Origin: Lachnospiraceae bacterium UBA3287
Lineage (GTDB): Bacteria; Bacillota; Clostridia; Lachnospirales; Lachnospiraceae
DNA length: 21,805 bases
Assembly (NCBI GenBank): GCA_002362155.1
Contig: DETN01000205.1
Coordinates: 1 to 21,805, forward strand
Direction: 5' to 3'
Of the stretch, positions 1-7,776 are shown piece after piece (within the stretch, counting starts at the first letter, position 1; each line of letters begins with the position of its first letter). The notes under the pieces were generated by a model. That model worked only from the letters and a program-made list of their open reading frames with translations, did no database searches and was not told the DNA's origin. The position numbers were made by a program, and so were the translations under genes.

Positions 1-1475
1 TCTTCGTGGGCATCGTGGTGGGCGGATTTCTCTTCTCCGGCGGCAGCTTCGTGGGCGCCATGAACCACATCTTCCTGGAAGATATCGTTCTTGTCCCCGG
101 GGAGCCTCCTCTGCAGTTCGGCATGATCAATGTCATCGCGGATACCTATAACGTGGGCATCCTGATCTTCCTGGTCTTTCTGGGCATCATTGTCCAGCTC
201 ATGAACCGGGCGGGCGGCTCCGCGGCCTTCGGCGAGTGGGCCTCCAAAAGGATCAAAACCCGCGTGGGCGCACAGCTTGCCACCATGGTCCTGGGCATCC
301 TGATCTTTATCGACGACTATTTCAACTGCCTGACCGTAGGCTCCGTCATGCGGCCCGTCACCGACAGGCACAACGTATCCAGAGCCAAGCTGGCCTACCT
401 GATCGACGCCACAGCGGCTCCGGTCTGCATCATCGCCCCCATCTCTTCCTGGGCGGCCGCCGTTTCCGGCTTCGCTCCCGAAGGGACCAACGGACTGCTT
501 CTTTTTATTAAGGCCATTCCCTACAACTACTACGCCATTCTGACCTTCGTCATGATCATCAGCGTGATCCTTCTTAAGATCGACTACGGCCCCATGGCCC
601 GCCATGAGATGAACGCCATTAAGAACAACGACCTCTTTACCGTTCCCTCTCCCGGCTATGAGGAGGAAAAGGGCGGTGAAAAGAACGGCAAGGTCATCGA
701 CCTGGTCCTGCCCATCGTCTGCCTGGTCATCTGCTGCGTCATCGGCATGATCTACACCGGCGGCTTCTTCGAGGGCGAGAGCTTCATCGATGCCTTCGCC
801 AACTGCGACGCTTCCTTCGGTCTGGTGCTGGGCTCCTTCATGGGCCTTGCCATCACCCTGTTCTGGCTGATCGTACGCGGGACCCTGAAGTTCAAGGCCT
901 GCATGGAATGCCTGTCCGAGGGCTTTAAGGCCATGGTCCCCGCCATCATGATCCTGGTCCTGGCATGGACGCTGAAGAACATGACCGATTCCCTGGGGGC
1001 CGCCGAATACGTGGCAGGCGTCGTGGCAAAGAGCGCAGGCGCTTTCCAGAAGCTTCTGCCCGCCATCATCTTCGTGATCGCATGCTTCTTATCCTTCGCA
1101 ACGGGAACCTCCTGGGGCACCTTCGGCATCCTGATCCCCATTACCTTAAGCGTATTCCCTCTGGAGACGGCCGGAACCATCTCCGTGATCTGCGTATCCG
1201 CCTGTATGGCCGGCGCTGTCTGCGGCGACCACTGCTCGCCCATTTCCGATACCACCATCATGTCTTCGGCCGGCGCCCAGTGCAACCACATCGCCCACGT
1301 ATCCACCCAGATGCCCTACGCCCTGACGGCGGCGGCCATCTCCTTCCTTGTCTACGTGGCGGCAGGCTTTATCCAGAACGCCGTCATCTGCCTGATCATG
1401 GGCATTGCCCTGACGGTGGTCATCATGTTCCTGCTGCACTTTGTCACAAGAAGCGGCATCGAATCGGAGGCCTGA
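1..1475 (+). CDS. nhaC: NhaC-family Na+/H+ antiporter, 5' end cut by the window
   Basis: Integral membrane transporter expected to exchange Na+ for H+ across the cytoplasmic membrane. The frame is open to the left edge (first full codon at base 3), so the true start is outside the window; about 491 codons are visible, so little is probably missing. The protein is almost entirely hydrophobic segments separated by short loops, with one charged cytoplasmic-looking loop around bases 600-690. The best family mark is the run Gly-Asp-His-Cys-Ser-Pro-Ile-Ser-Asp-Thr-Thr near bases 1225-1257, typical of NhaC and related antiporters. A second conserved patch, Ile-Asp-Asp-Tyr-Phe-Asn, lies near bases 310-327. 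A strong terminator follows, so the gene ends its transcription unit. The substrate could be another cation or an organic acid, since NhaC relatives include malate/lactate-type exchangers. Confidence 0.88.
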   Translation, partial: FVGIVVGGFLFSGGSFVGAMNHIFLEDIVLVPGEPPLQFGMINVIADTYNVGILIFLVFLGIIVQLMNRAGGSAAFGEWASKRIKTRVGAQLATMVLGILIFIDDYFNCLTVGSVMRPVTDRHNVSRAKLAYLIDATAAPVCIIAPISSWAAAVSGFAPEGTNGLLLFIKAIPYNYYAILTFVMIISVILLKIDYGPMARHEMNAIKNNDLFTVPSPGYEEEKGGEKNGKVIDLVLPIVCLVICCVIGMIYTGGFFEGESFIDAFANCDASFGLVLGSFMGLAITLFWLIVRGTLKFKACMECLSEGFKAMVPAIMILVLAWTLKNMTDSLGAAEYVAGVVAKSAGAFQKLLPAIIFVIACFLSFATGTSWGTFGILIPITLSVFPLETAGTISVICVSACMAGAVCGDHCSPISDTTIMSSAGAQCNHIAHVSTQMPYALTAAAISFLVYVAAGFIQNAVICLIMGIALTVVIMFLLHFVTRSGIESEA

Positions 1476-1516
1476 GGGGAATCTTAAGGAAAAGATACCT
1501 TAATAAGACATGGGAA

Positions 1517-1540
1517 TCCTGCAGGCGTATCCCGCAGGAT
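1517..1540 (+). other. Small hairpin ahead of the nhaC terminator
   Basis: Seven-base arms ATCCTGC (1517-1523) and GCAGGAT (1534-1540) pair perfectly around a short loop, seven bases before the main terminator stem. It has no T-run of its own. It may protect the 3' end of the mRNA or be incidental. Confidence 0.35.
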
Positions 1541-1546
1541 CGTGCA

Positions 1547-1586
1547 GGCTCCTTCCGGCCCGTACCGGCCGGAAGGAGCCTTTTTA
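1547..1586 (+). terminator. Rho-independent terminator after nhaC
   Basis: A perfect 14-bp stem (GGCTCCTTCCGGCC at 1547-1560 with its complement at 1567-1580), a 6-base loop, then TTTTTA. This is one of the clearest terminators in the window. Confidence 0.92.
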
Positions 1587-1652
1587 TATTTCCGCCGGTA
1601 TCTGCGCCGGAATTTCCGCATTCCCTGGGCCGAAAGCCCTGCCCTTCATCCG

Positions 1653-1681
1653 TTGAATTATGGGGGCGGGAATGCTACACT
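1653..1681 (+). promoter_or_regulatory. Candidate sigma-A promoter for the SGNH hydrolase / MocR unit
   Basis: TTGAAT (1653-1658), a 17-base spacer, then TACACT (1676-1681), with TGC directly before the -10 giving an extended -10. Transcription would start near 1688. The leader would then hold a hairpin in which CCCCGTCCC (1701-1709) pairs with GGGAC-C-GGGG (1716-1725) with one bulged base, before the gene at 1772. Confidence 0.5.
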
Positions 1682-1771
1682 GAAGACCACACGGGCGCAT
1701 CCCCGTCCCTTATGCGGGACCGGGGGAGAAGCTTATAACAGAATGAATCATCATACCGGGAGGAATCCGTC

Positions 1772-2650
1772 ATGCAGGATCAGAAAAAATCCGGAACGGC
1801 ACTGAAGCTTATCATCACTGTCCTTGTCTATGTCCTTGCGGCTGTAGCGGGCTATTTTTTAACGGCGGAGGATCCCTTCGCCCTGCCCCTTCTTCCCGCC
1901 GGGGAGGAGGAAAACGTCCCTGCCGGGGATGGCCTCGAAGCGGAAGAGAGCGCCGGGGAGGAAAAGTCTCCCGCCGGGGAAGAGGAAGAGCAGGCGGAGG
2001 CCGGTAAGGAAAAGGGAAAGAAGACGAAGAAAGAGACCGGGAAGGAGCGCAGGGATGCGGAAAGGAAAAAGGGAGAGGAGCTTATGGCCCTTGCCGAAGA
2101 GAGTCCCTGGAAGGCCTTCGAAAGCATCGACTACTGCATGATCGGCGACTCCAGGGTCAGCGGCTTTTCCATCTACGGCTTCCTGGACCAGACCAGGGTC
2201 TTTGCCGAGGACGGGGCGGTCATCACCATGATGCGGGACTACTATACCAGCTTCGAGGCCCTCTCTCCGGAAAGAGTCTTTATTTCCTTCGGCATCAACG
2301 ACATGCTCACGGGGATCTGGAACGGCCCCCAGGTCTATGCGGACGCGGTCCTTAAAGAGACAAACGCCCTGAAGGAGCATGCTCCGGACGCCGTCTACTA
2401 CATCAATTCCATTCTTCCTGCCCTGCCCCCCGCCCTCTATGACAAGGAGGTCTGGCAGCAGGTGCCCGAATACAACGAGGCCCTCAGGGACATGTGCCGG
2501 GAGAACGGCTTCATCTATGTGGACAACGGCCCTCTGGTGGAAGAGCACGGTAATCTCTATGCCGGGGACGGGATCCACGTGGGGCCGGATTTCTACAGCT
2601 TCTGGGGAAAAAACATGCTCTCCTTCTACGCGGGAGAGCAGGAGGCCTGA
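1772..2650 (+). CDS. Membrane-anchored SGNH/GDSL-family hydrolase
   Basis: A 292-residue predicted extracytoplasmic esterase. Residues ~11-30 form one hydrophobic segment (signal anchor). Residues ~38-105 are a low-complexity Glu/Lys/Gly linker, and the rest is the catalytic domain. SGNH marks are visible: Gly-Asp-Ser with nucleophile Ser127, Gly-Ile-Asn-Asp with Asn176, and Asp-Gly-Ile-His with Asp266 and His269. Known relatives remove acyl groups from lipids, polysaccharides or peptidoglycan; the substrate cannot be read here, though anchoring suggests cell-wall glycans. The start is ATG 1772, preceded by GGGAGG about eight bases upstream. The stop lies 19 bases before the MocR-type gene, with no terminator between, so the two are probably co-transcribed. 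Confidence 0.82.
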   Translation: MQDQKKSGTALKLIITVLVYVLAAVAGYFLTAEDPFALPLLPAGEEENVPAGDGLEAEESAGEEKSPAGEEEEQAEAGKEKGKKTKKETGKERRDAERKKGEELMALAEESPWKAFESIDYCMIGDSRVSGFSIYGFLDQTRVFAEDGAVITMMRDYYTSFEALSPERVFISFGINDMLTGIWNGPQVYADAVLKETNALKEHAPDAVYYINSILPALPPALYDKEVWQQVPEYNEALRDMCRENGFIYVDNGPLVEEHGNLYAGDGIHVGPDFYSFWGKNMLSFYAGEQEA

Positions 2651-2669
2651 ATTTTAAGGAGGAAGGGAT

Positions 2670-4091
2670 ATGCTGACATATCATTTCCGGAATAAAAAGG
2701 AAGGGAGCCTTTATGACCAGCTCTACGCCTTCTTGAAGGAGGATATCCTGTCGGGGCGTCTGGAGGCGGACTACAGGCTCCCTTCCCGCAGAGCCTTCGC
2801 CAGGAATCTGGGCATCAGCATCGTCACGGTGGAGACTGCCTATGAAAAGCTGGAGGCGGAAGGATATATCTATTCGCTGCCCAGGAAGGGATTTTATGTA
2901 TCGAGGATCGACAGGAGCTTCGTGGGCGCCGGAGAGGGCGCCGGGGAGGACCCGCCGGTCCCTTTTTCGGATCTGGACAGGAAGGAAGACGACAGGATCG
3001 TCTACGACTTTGCCTCCAGCTCCACTCTGCCGGAGCTCTTTCCCTTCACGGCCTGGGCCAGGATCATGCGCAGCGTCATATCGGACCAGAGCCGGGAGCT
3101 GGTGGAAAGAGCTCCCGGGGGCGGGATCCGGAGCCTTCGGGAGGCCATCGCGGCCCACCTTCTGGAATTCAGGGGCATGCAGGCCTCTCCCGGCCAGATC
3201 ATCGTGGGCGCGGGTACCGAATATCTCTACGGCCTGATCCTGCAGCTTCTTGGCAGGGACCGCCTCTACGCCGTGGAGGACCCAGGCTATTCCAAGATCG
3301 CCAGGATCTACAGGGCCGGCGGGACCGGGGTCTGCCATCTTCCCGTGGACAGGGAGGGGATCTCCGTGAAGGCCCTGGAAGAGAGGGGGGCGGATATCGT
3401 CCATATCTCCCCTGCCCATCATTTCCCCACCGGCACCGTCATGCCCGTCAGCCGCAGATACGAGCTGCTGGGCTGGGCCTGCGCCCGGGAGGGCCGCTAT
3501 ATCATAGAAGACGATTACGATTCGGAGCTGCGCATGGACGGGCGGCCCGTGCCCACGCTCAGGAGCATGGACCCGGCCGACAGGGTGATCTATGTCAACA
3601 CCTTCTCCAAGACCCTGGCTTCCACCATCCGTATCTCCTACATGGTCCTGCCGGTGAAGCTGGCAGAACGCTTCTACCGGGAACTGGGCTTCTATTCCTG
3701 CACCGTATCCAGCTTCCAGCAGTATACCCTGGCCCGCTTCATCTCTTCCGGGGGCTTTGGCAGCCATATCAACCGGATGCGGCGCTATTACAGGAAGGTG
3801 AGGGATGCGCTTCTTCATGAGATCCAGGCCTCCCCCGCCTTTTCGGGCTGCAGGATCACGGAGGAGGAAGCCGGCCTCCACTTTCTTCTGGAAACAGGCA
3901 CCTCCCTTTCCGACAGGGAGCTGAAGGAGAGGGCCCTGGACTTCGGGATCCGGATCACCTGCCTTTCCGACTATTTTCTGGATCCCTCGGACGCCCCCGG
4001 CGGGATCCTTCTTGTCAGCTATTCGGGCATCCGCCCCGAAGAGATCCCCGGCGCAGTGGGGGCCCTGGGGCAGGTCCTTTCCCTGCAGTGA
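2670..4091 (+). CDS. MocR-family transcriptional regulator (GntR HTH fused to an aminotransferase-like domain)
   Basis: A 473-residue PLP-dependent regulator. Residues ~10-76 are a GntR winged helix-turn-helix, with the usual Leu-Pro-Ser-Arg-Arg and Val-Glu-Thr-Ala-Tyr-Glu-Lys-Leu stretches. Residues ~110-470 are a fold-type I aminotransferase-like domain, including Glu-Asp-Asp-Tyr-Asp-Ser-Glu and the likely PLP lysine Lys314 in Thr-Phe-Ser-Lys-Thr-Leu. The length matches MocR/PdxR/GabR proteins, which sense PLP alone or with an amino-group ligand. Known targets include pyridoxal synthesis and GABA use, but neither is nearby. It sits 19 bases after the SGNH hydrolase in the same direction, behind an AAGGAGGAAGGG site. 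MocR regulators are usually divergent from their target, so the target here is uncertain and may be its own operon. Confidence 0.9.
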   Translation: MLTYHFRNKKEGSLYDQLYAFLKEDILSGRLEADYRLPSRRAFARNLGISIVTVETAYEKLEAEGYIYSLPRKGFYVSRIDRSFVGAGEGAGEDPPVPFSDLDRKEDDRIVYDFASSSTLPELFPFTAWARIMRSVISDQSRELVERAPGGGIRSLREAIAAHLLEFRGMQASPGQIIVGAGTEYLYGLILQLLGRDRLYAVEDPGYSKIARIYRAGGTGVCHLPVDREGISVKALEERGADIVHISPAHHFPTGTVMPVSRRYELLGWACAREGRYIIEDDYDSELRMDGRPVPTLRSMDPADRVIYVNTFSKTLASTIRISYMVLPVKLAERFYRELGFYSCTVSSFQQYTLARFISSGGFGSHINRMRRYYRKVRDALLHEIQASPAFSGCRITEEEAGLHFLLETGTSLSDRELKERALDFGIRITCLSDYFLDPSDAPGGILLVSYSGIRPEEIPGAVGALGQVLSLQ

Positions 4092-4101
4092 CAGGTTTTT
4101 T

Positions 4102-4122
4102 AGGTTGCGCGGTGACCTTTTT
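4102..4122 (+). terminator. Weak terminator after the MocR-type gene
   Basis: AGGTTGC (4102-4108) can pair with GGTGACC-T (to 4118), including two G-U pairs, followed by TTTTT. The stem is short, so this is tentative. Confidence 0.4.
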
Positions 4123-4196
4123 CTGTATTATGATGTTATACAGCCCGTGTTATCTTTAAACTTGACAGGGAAAATTGGAGTATAAAGGAGTGCAGC

Positions 4197-5588
4197 ATGG
4201 CACGCAGAAAATCCGTCAGGACACTTGGCATCATAGGCGTCTGCATCGCGGCGGCCGCCATTCTGGCCATAGTCATACATATATTGAATCAGAGACCTTC
4301 CGCCGAGGATGCCGGTGAGGATAAAGCCCAGGCCATAGACTTCGAGCATCTGGTGGTGGACGCCTATTTCGAAAACCTGTCCTTCAGGAAGGACGGACAC
4401 GAATTCACCTACAGCTACAGGATCCCCAAGATCAATGTGACGGGGAACGAAGCGGCCAGGATGAGCTACGCCATCGACGACGATCTGAAGCACTATCTGA
4501 TGGATGCGGAGTCCCTCTCCGAATCCGGAGCAGACAATACGGGCCAGCCCGACTGCAGCTCCATCAACTACGAATGGTACCTGCAGGACCAGACCCTGCT
4601 TACCCTGATCACCTCCAGGACCATGCACGGAGAGAAGGAAGACAGAGACCACTACAAGGTCTACAGCTACCGGCTGGACAGCGCCAGAGAGGCCAGCTCC
4701 GCCACGGTGATCAGCAGCAGAGGCTACAGCTACAAAGAGTATTCCGAAAAGGTCAAGGAGGCCCTCATGAGCGCCTATCTGGACAGGTTCGGAAAGAAGA
4801 TCGAAAAGATCATCGCCAGAAAGGACGCTGTCAAAGCCATGGCCTATACGATCTCCGACAAGAACGTGGCGGCGGCCAGCCCCTTCTATGACAGTCAGGG
4901 CAGCTTCTGCATCGTGGGAAATCTGATCCGTTCCGACGGCAGCAGGACAGGAGACTGCCGGATCAACCTGGAGAGCTTCAAATCCAACAAACTGATCGAC
5001 GAGTTCAGGGAAGAAGTGGACAAGTCCGCGGCCTCCCTGAACAAGGAATTTGCCGACGAACTGGCCCATCTTGAGGCAGAGGTGGGCAACCAGAAGGTGA
5101 CGCAGGAGGAAGCTGCGGAGACGGAAAATGCCCAGCAGGCCCCCGAACCCAAGGTCCAGACGCCCGAAGAGCCCGTTCAGGAAGAGCAGGCCCAGCAGGT
5201 CCAGACTCCGGAGCCTCAGGCCCAGCAGGAGCAGCAGCCGGCGCAGACCCAGACGCCTCCCGCCCAGGAGACGCCTGTCCAGGAGACGCCTGTCCAGACG
5301 CCCCAGGAAGAGCCTCAGCAGCAGGAGATCCCTGCGGAAGACAAGCCCATCAGCCTTTCCGCCAACGACGCTCTGATCGCGGCGGAGTATGCCTGGAACC
5401 ATTTCCCCGGCGACAGGGCAGAACAGGAAGGCTTCTACTATGAGACCTATATCTACATCCAGCCTACGGAAGACAATCCCTTCTATACCGTCATGCTCTG
5501 CGTGACCAACTATAACGGAAGCACCACCATCGTTTCCCAGGCCGAGGTAGACGCCAGGACGGGCGAAGTAGAGACAAAAGATTATTAA
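4197..5588 (+). CDS. Anchored extracytoplasmic protein with a Gln/Pro-rich repeat linker, function unknown
   Basis: A 463-residue protein. Residues ~9-30 are a hydrophobic signal anchor after a basic N-terminus. Residues ~45-275 form a folded region whose opening (Tyr-Arg-Ile-Pro-Lys-Ile-Asn-Val-Thr-Gly-Asn) loosely recalls the DUF4163/DUF3298 domains of PdaC and RsiV; I am not certain of this. Residues ~277-305 are charged and possibly helical. Residues ~310-382 are a linker of Gln, Pro, Glu and Thr repeats, including the pentapeptide Pro-Val-Gln-Glu-Thr in tandem. The last ~75 residues look like a small alpha/beta domain, perhaps PepSY-like. ATG 4197 follows AAAGGAG. It stands alone, with a terminator behind it. 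Surface display across the wall with a flexible spacer is an inference. Confidence 0.75.
   Translation: MARRKSVRTLGIIGVCIAAAAILAIVIHILNQRPSAEDAGEDKAQAIDFEHLVVDAYFENLSFRKDGHEFTYSYRIPKINVTGNEAARMSYAIDDDLKHYLMDAESLSESGADNTGQPDCSSINYEWYLQDQTLLTLITSRTMHGEKEDRDHYKVYSYRLDSAREASSATVISSRGYSYKEYSEKVKEALMSAYLDRFGKKIEKIIARKDAVKAMAYTISDKNVAAASPFYDSQGSFCIVGNLIRSDGSRTGDCRINLESFKSNKLIDEFREEVDKSAASLNKEFADELAHLEAEVGNQKVTQEEAAETENAQQAPEPKVQTPEEPVQEEQAQQVQTPEPQAQQEQQPAQTQTPPAQETPVQETPVQTPQEEPQQQEIPAEDKPISLSANDALIAAEYAWNHFPGDRAEQEGFYYETYIYIQPTEDNPFYTVMLCVTNYNGSTTIVSQAEVDARTGEVETKDY
5264..5302 (+). repeat. 15-bp tandem repeat inside the Gln/Pro-rich linker
   Basis: The unit CCAGGAGACGCCTGT occurs perfectly at 5264-5278 and 5279-5293 and is followed by a degenerate partial copy. 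It encodes Pro-Val-Gln-Glu-Thr in frame, so copy-number change would lengthen or shorten the linker without a frameshift. Confidence 0.9.
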
Positions 5589-5604
5589 GGATATACATCC
5601 CGGA

Positions 5605-5659
5605 AGTCCCGGGGCGCCCGCCGGAGTGGAAGCACCAGGCAGGGCCCCGGGACTTTTTA
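5605..5659 (+). terminator. Rho-independent terminator after the repeat-linker protein gene
   Basis: A perfect 11-bp stem pairs AGTCCCGGGGC (5605-5615) with GCCCCGGGACT (5644-5654), with a loop of 28 bases, then TTTTTA. Confidence 0.85.
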
Positions 5660-5767
5660 TGTCCTTCTGCGGCTGATTAACAAGGATGGAGAAGCAAAAG
5701 GCGGCGGGACGCATACAATGGGGGTGAAGCGAAAAAAGCGTATGAAAGAAATTTTTACGGAGGATTT

Positions 5768-7084
5768 ATGTCCGATCATATGAATAAAGAAAATTTTTTC
5801 CTGGACGAAGACGATCTCCGGGATTACGAGGAATATAAAAAAAGCCACGGCGGCCCAGGGCCCCGGGAGGGGTCCGGGGAAAGGCTTCCCTATATAGAGG
5901 ACCGGGACGATGATCCGGCCTGGAGCCGCCCCGCAGGGAGAGATGCCGGGCAGGAAAAAGCCCCCGGAGGAGAAAGAAGGTCTGCCGGTCAAAGCGGCCC
6001 CGATGTCATGGAGATCCCTTCCGGCGGGAAGAGAGCATCCGGAGGAAGGAGCGTCAGGAGGAGCACCGCAAAAAGAAGAAGGAGAAAGCGCCCTCATCCC
6101 GTGAGGAACTTCTTCCTGGTCCTGATCCTGGTCCTGGCCCTGGGCATCGGAGCCATGGCGGCCATGTTCCTGCCCTCGGGAAAGACCATTTCCCCTTCCT
6201 TCAACAGCGGCGCCGGGGAGTCCATGAGCCAGAAGGCCTGGACCACCATTGCTCTTTTCGGCGTGGATTCCAGGGAACAGAACCTGGGAGAGGGCAACAA
6301 CCGCAGCGACGCCATCCTGATCTGCGCAGTCCATAAGCTGACGGGAAAGATCAGGCTGGTCTCCCTTTACAGAGATACCTTTCTGGACGTGGGAGGCGGG
6401 ACCTATACCAAGGCCAACGCCGCCTATGCCTACGGGGGACCCGGGCAGGCCGTGACCATGCTCAATACCAACCTGGACCTCCATATCCGGGACTATGTGA
6501 CGGTGGGCTTTGAAGGCCTGGCCGACACCATCGACGCCCTGGGCGGGGTGGACCTGGACCTGGACAGCGAGGAGGCAGGCTATCTGAACCAGTACGTGGA
6601 AGACATGCATGCCGAGATCGGAACGCCGGATGACAAGGTGGAGGTCGCGGACGGCAGGCAGCACGTGACGGGGATCCAGGCGGTGGCCTACTGCCGGATC
6701 CGCTATACCGCAGGCGACGACTACAGAAGAACGGAAAGACAGAGAGAGGTCATGAAGGCTGTCCTTGCACAGGCAAGGAAGTCCTCTCCGGTCCGCCTTT
6801 TAAAGGCGGCGAAGACCTTCTCGGAGGGCATTTCCACTTCGCTGTCAAAGCCGGAGATGACAGCCCTTCTTCTGAAGGCGCCTCTTTATTCTCTGGACGA
6901 GACCTCGGGCCTTCCGGCCAAAGAGCTTCGGACGGCGGATATGATCCAGGGCCAGTCCTGCGTCATTCCCCTGACCCTGGCGGAAAACGCCAGATGGCTC
7001 CACGAGCATCTCTACGATGAGGAGGGCTACACTGTATCCCCCGCCCTGCAGGAGAGAAGCGACTACATACAGTCTGTCTATTAA
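5768..7084 (+). CDS. LytR-CpsA-Psr (LCP) family cell-wall glycopolymer ligase
   Basis: A 438-residue membrane protein. LCP enzymes transfer undecaprenyl-phosphate-linked glycopolymers (teichoic acids, capsule) to peptidoglycan on the outer face of the membrane. Residues 1-112 are an unusually long, charged cytoplasmic tail ending in an Arg/Lys cluster (~99-108). Residues ~114-135 are the only transmembrane segment, and the LCP domain runs from about 158 to 340. Conserved features include Gly-Val-Asp-Ser-Arg (165-169), Arg-Ser-Asp (179-181), Ser-Leu-Tyr-Arg-Asp-Thr (199-204, usually Ser-Leu-Pro-Arg-Asp), and the late Cys-Arg-Ile-Arg-Tyr ... Arg-Arg-Thr-Glu-Arg-Gln-Arg block (309-326). ATG 5768 follows GGAGGA. 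It stands between two terminators, so it is probably monocistronic. Confidence 0.92.
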   Translation: MSDHMNKENFFLDEDDLRDYEEYKKSHGGPGPREGSGERLPYIEDRDDDPAWSRPAGRDAGQEKAPGGERRSAGQSGPDVMEIPSGGKRASGGRSVRRSTAKRRRRKRPHPVRNFFLVLILVLALGIGAMAAMFLPSGKTISPSFNSGAGESMSQKAWTTIALFGVDSREQNLGEGNNRSDAILICAVHKLTGKIRLVSLYRDTFLDVGGGTYTKANAAYAYGGPGQAVTMLNTNLDLHIRDYVTVGFEGLADTIDALGGVDLDLDSEEAGYLNQYVEDMHAEIGTPDDKVEVADGRQHVTGIQAVAYCRIRYTAGDDYRRTERQREVMKAVLAQARKSSPVRLLKAAKTFSEGISTSLSKPEMTALLLKAPLYSLDETSGLPAKELRTADMIQGQSCVIPLTLAENARWLHEHLYDEEGYTVSPALQERSDYIQSVY

Positions 7085-7090
7085 AAGGAG

Positions 7091-7122
7091 ACAGGATCCG
7101 GTCCGGCCGGATCCTGTTTTTA
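7091..7122 (+). terminator. Rho-independent terminator after the LCP gene
   Basis: A perfect 11-bp stem pairs ACAGGATCCGG (7091-7101) with CCGGATCCTGT (7107-7117), with a 5-base loop and a T-run. It begins six bases after the stop codon. Confidence 0.9.
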
Positions 7123-7175
7123 TGTGCGGAGAATGCTTCAGGCCCCGGAAGCACTCTGTTTTTTTTTCAGGGTCC

Positions 7176-7204
7176 TTTTCTGCCGGCGGAGGGTGTGCTA
7201 TGAT
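7176..7204 (+). promoter_or_regulatory. Candidate extended -10 promoter for the HPt gene
   Basis: TGC-TATGAT with the hexamer at 7199-7204 forms an extended -10. A poor -35 (TTTTCT, 7176-7181) lies 17 bases upstream. It sits 38 bases before the start codon. Confidence 0.45.
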
Positions 7205-7242
7205 GATTGCATCCACCATCCTGAAAGAAGGAGATCGAAAAC

Positions 7243-7593
7243 ATGAATACAGCACAGTTCTACGAACAGACGGGGAGCAACTATCCTGAAGCCAGAAGCA
7301 GAATGGTCGACGATAAAAGGATCTTCAGATTCGTAAAGATGTTCGGTAACGATACCGCCTTTGACCGCCTTACGGCCGCCATGGATGCGGGCGATACGGG
7401 GGAGGCCTTCCGGGCGGTCCACGATCTGAAGGGTGTGAGTCTGACTCTGTCCCTGACCAGCCTGGCCGAGAATGCCTCCGCGGTGACAGAGGCCCTCCGG
7501 GCGGAAGATATGGAACTGGCCAGGACCCTCTATCCCTCCCTGAAGGAATGCTATACCAGGGTCATTTCCCTGATCGGAGAACTGGAGGCATAG
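7243..7593 (+). CDS. Stand-alone HPt (histidine phosphotransfer) domain protein
   Basis: A 116-residue, probably all-helical cytoplasmic protein. The motif Ala-Val-His-Asp-Leu-Lys-Gly (58-64) matches the phosphorylated helix of HPt domains, which makes His60 the likely phospho-acceptor. The following Leu-Ala-Glu-Asn-Ala-Ser stretch fits the second helix of the bundle. HPt proteins relay phosphate between response-regulator receivers, usually with hybrid kinases. The length is close to a single domain, with no kinase or receiver fused. ATG 7243 follows GAAGGAG. Neighbours are the LCP ligase and mscL, with no two-component gene in the window, so its partners are elsewhere. Confidence 0.82.
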   Translation: MNTAQFYEQTGSNYPEARSRMVDDKRIFRFVKMFGNDTAFDRLTAAMDAGDTGEAFRAVHDLKGVSLTLSLTSLAENASAVTEALRAEDMELARTLYPSLKECYTRVISLIGELEA

Positions 7594-7666
7594 GAAAGGG
7601 CGGAAAAAGCCGGGAAAAAGGCAGGTAAAAAGCCCCCGGACCGGTACAGAAAGAAAAAAGATGGCA

Positions 7667-7694
7667 TTGACGTTTCGGTTTCAGTTGATATAAT
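7667..7694 (+). promoter_or_regulatory. Strong sigma-A promoter for mscL
   Basis: TTGACG (7667-7672), a 16-base spacer, then the consensus TATAAT (7689-7694). Transcription would start near 7701, giving a leader of about 75 bases. Confidence 0.8.
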
Positions 7695-7776
7695 ATCTCT
7701 TAAATATGGGGCCCGGAATAATTATGCATTTACCGTTCCCCGAAAGTTCAGTTTTTATATGAGAGAGGAGATAAAA

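Noticed and set aside
2511..3881. Long minus-strand open frame (456 codons) opposite the MocR-type gene
   Set aside because: It is the GC-rich shadow of a recognised plus-strand gene with strong family motifs; the reversed protein is rich in Gly, His, Pro and Asp and matches nothing.
4162..4186. TTGACA followed by TATAAA upstream of the repeat-linker protein gene
   Set aside because: The spacer is only 13 bases, too short for a sigma-A promoter, and the TATAAA runs into the ribosome site.
4128..5714. Minus-strand frame (528 codons) opposite the repeat-linker protein
   Set aside because: Its Leu/Arg/Gly-rich repeats simply mirror the CAG/CCC-rich linker DNA; there is no start site signal and it runs across a plus-strand terminator.
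7759..7776. Earlier ATG for mscL
   Set aside because: It would place the good ribosome site inside the coding region and adds residues not found in MscL.
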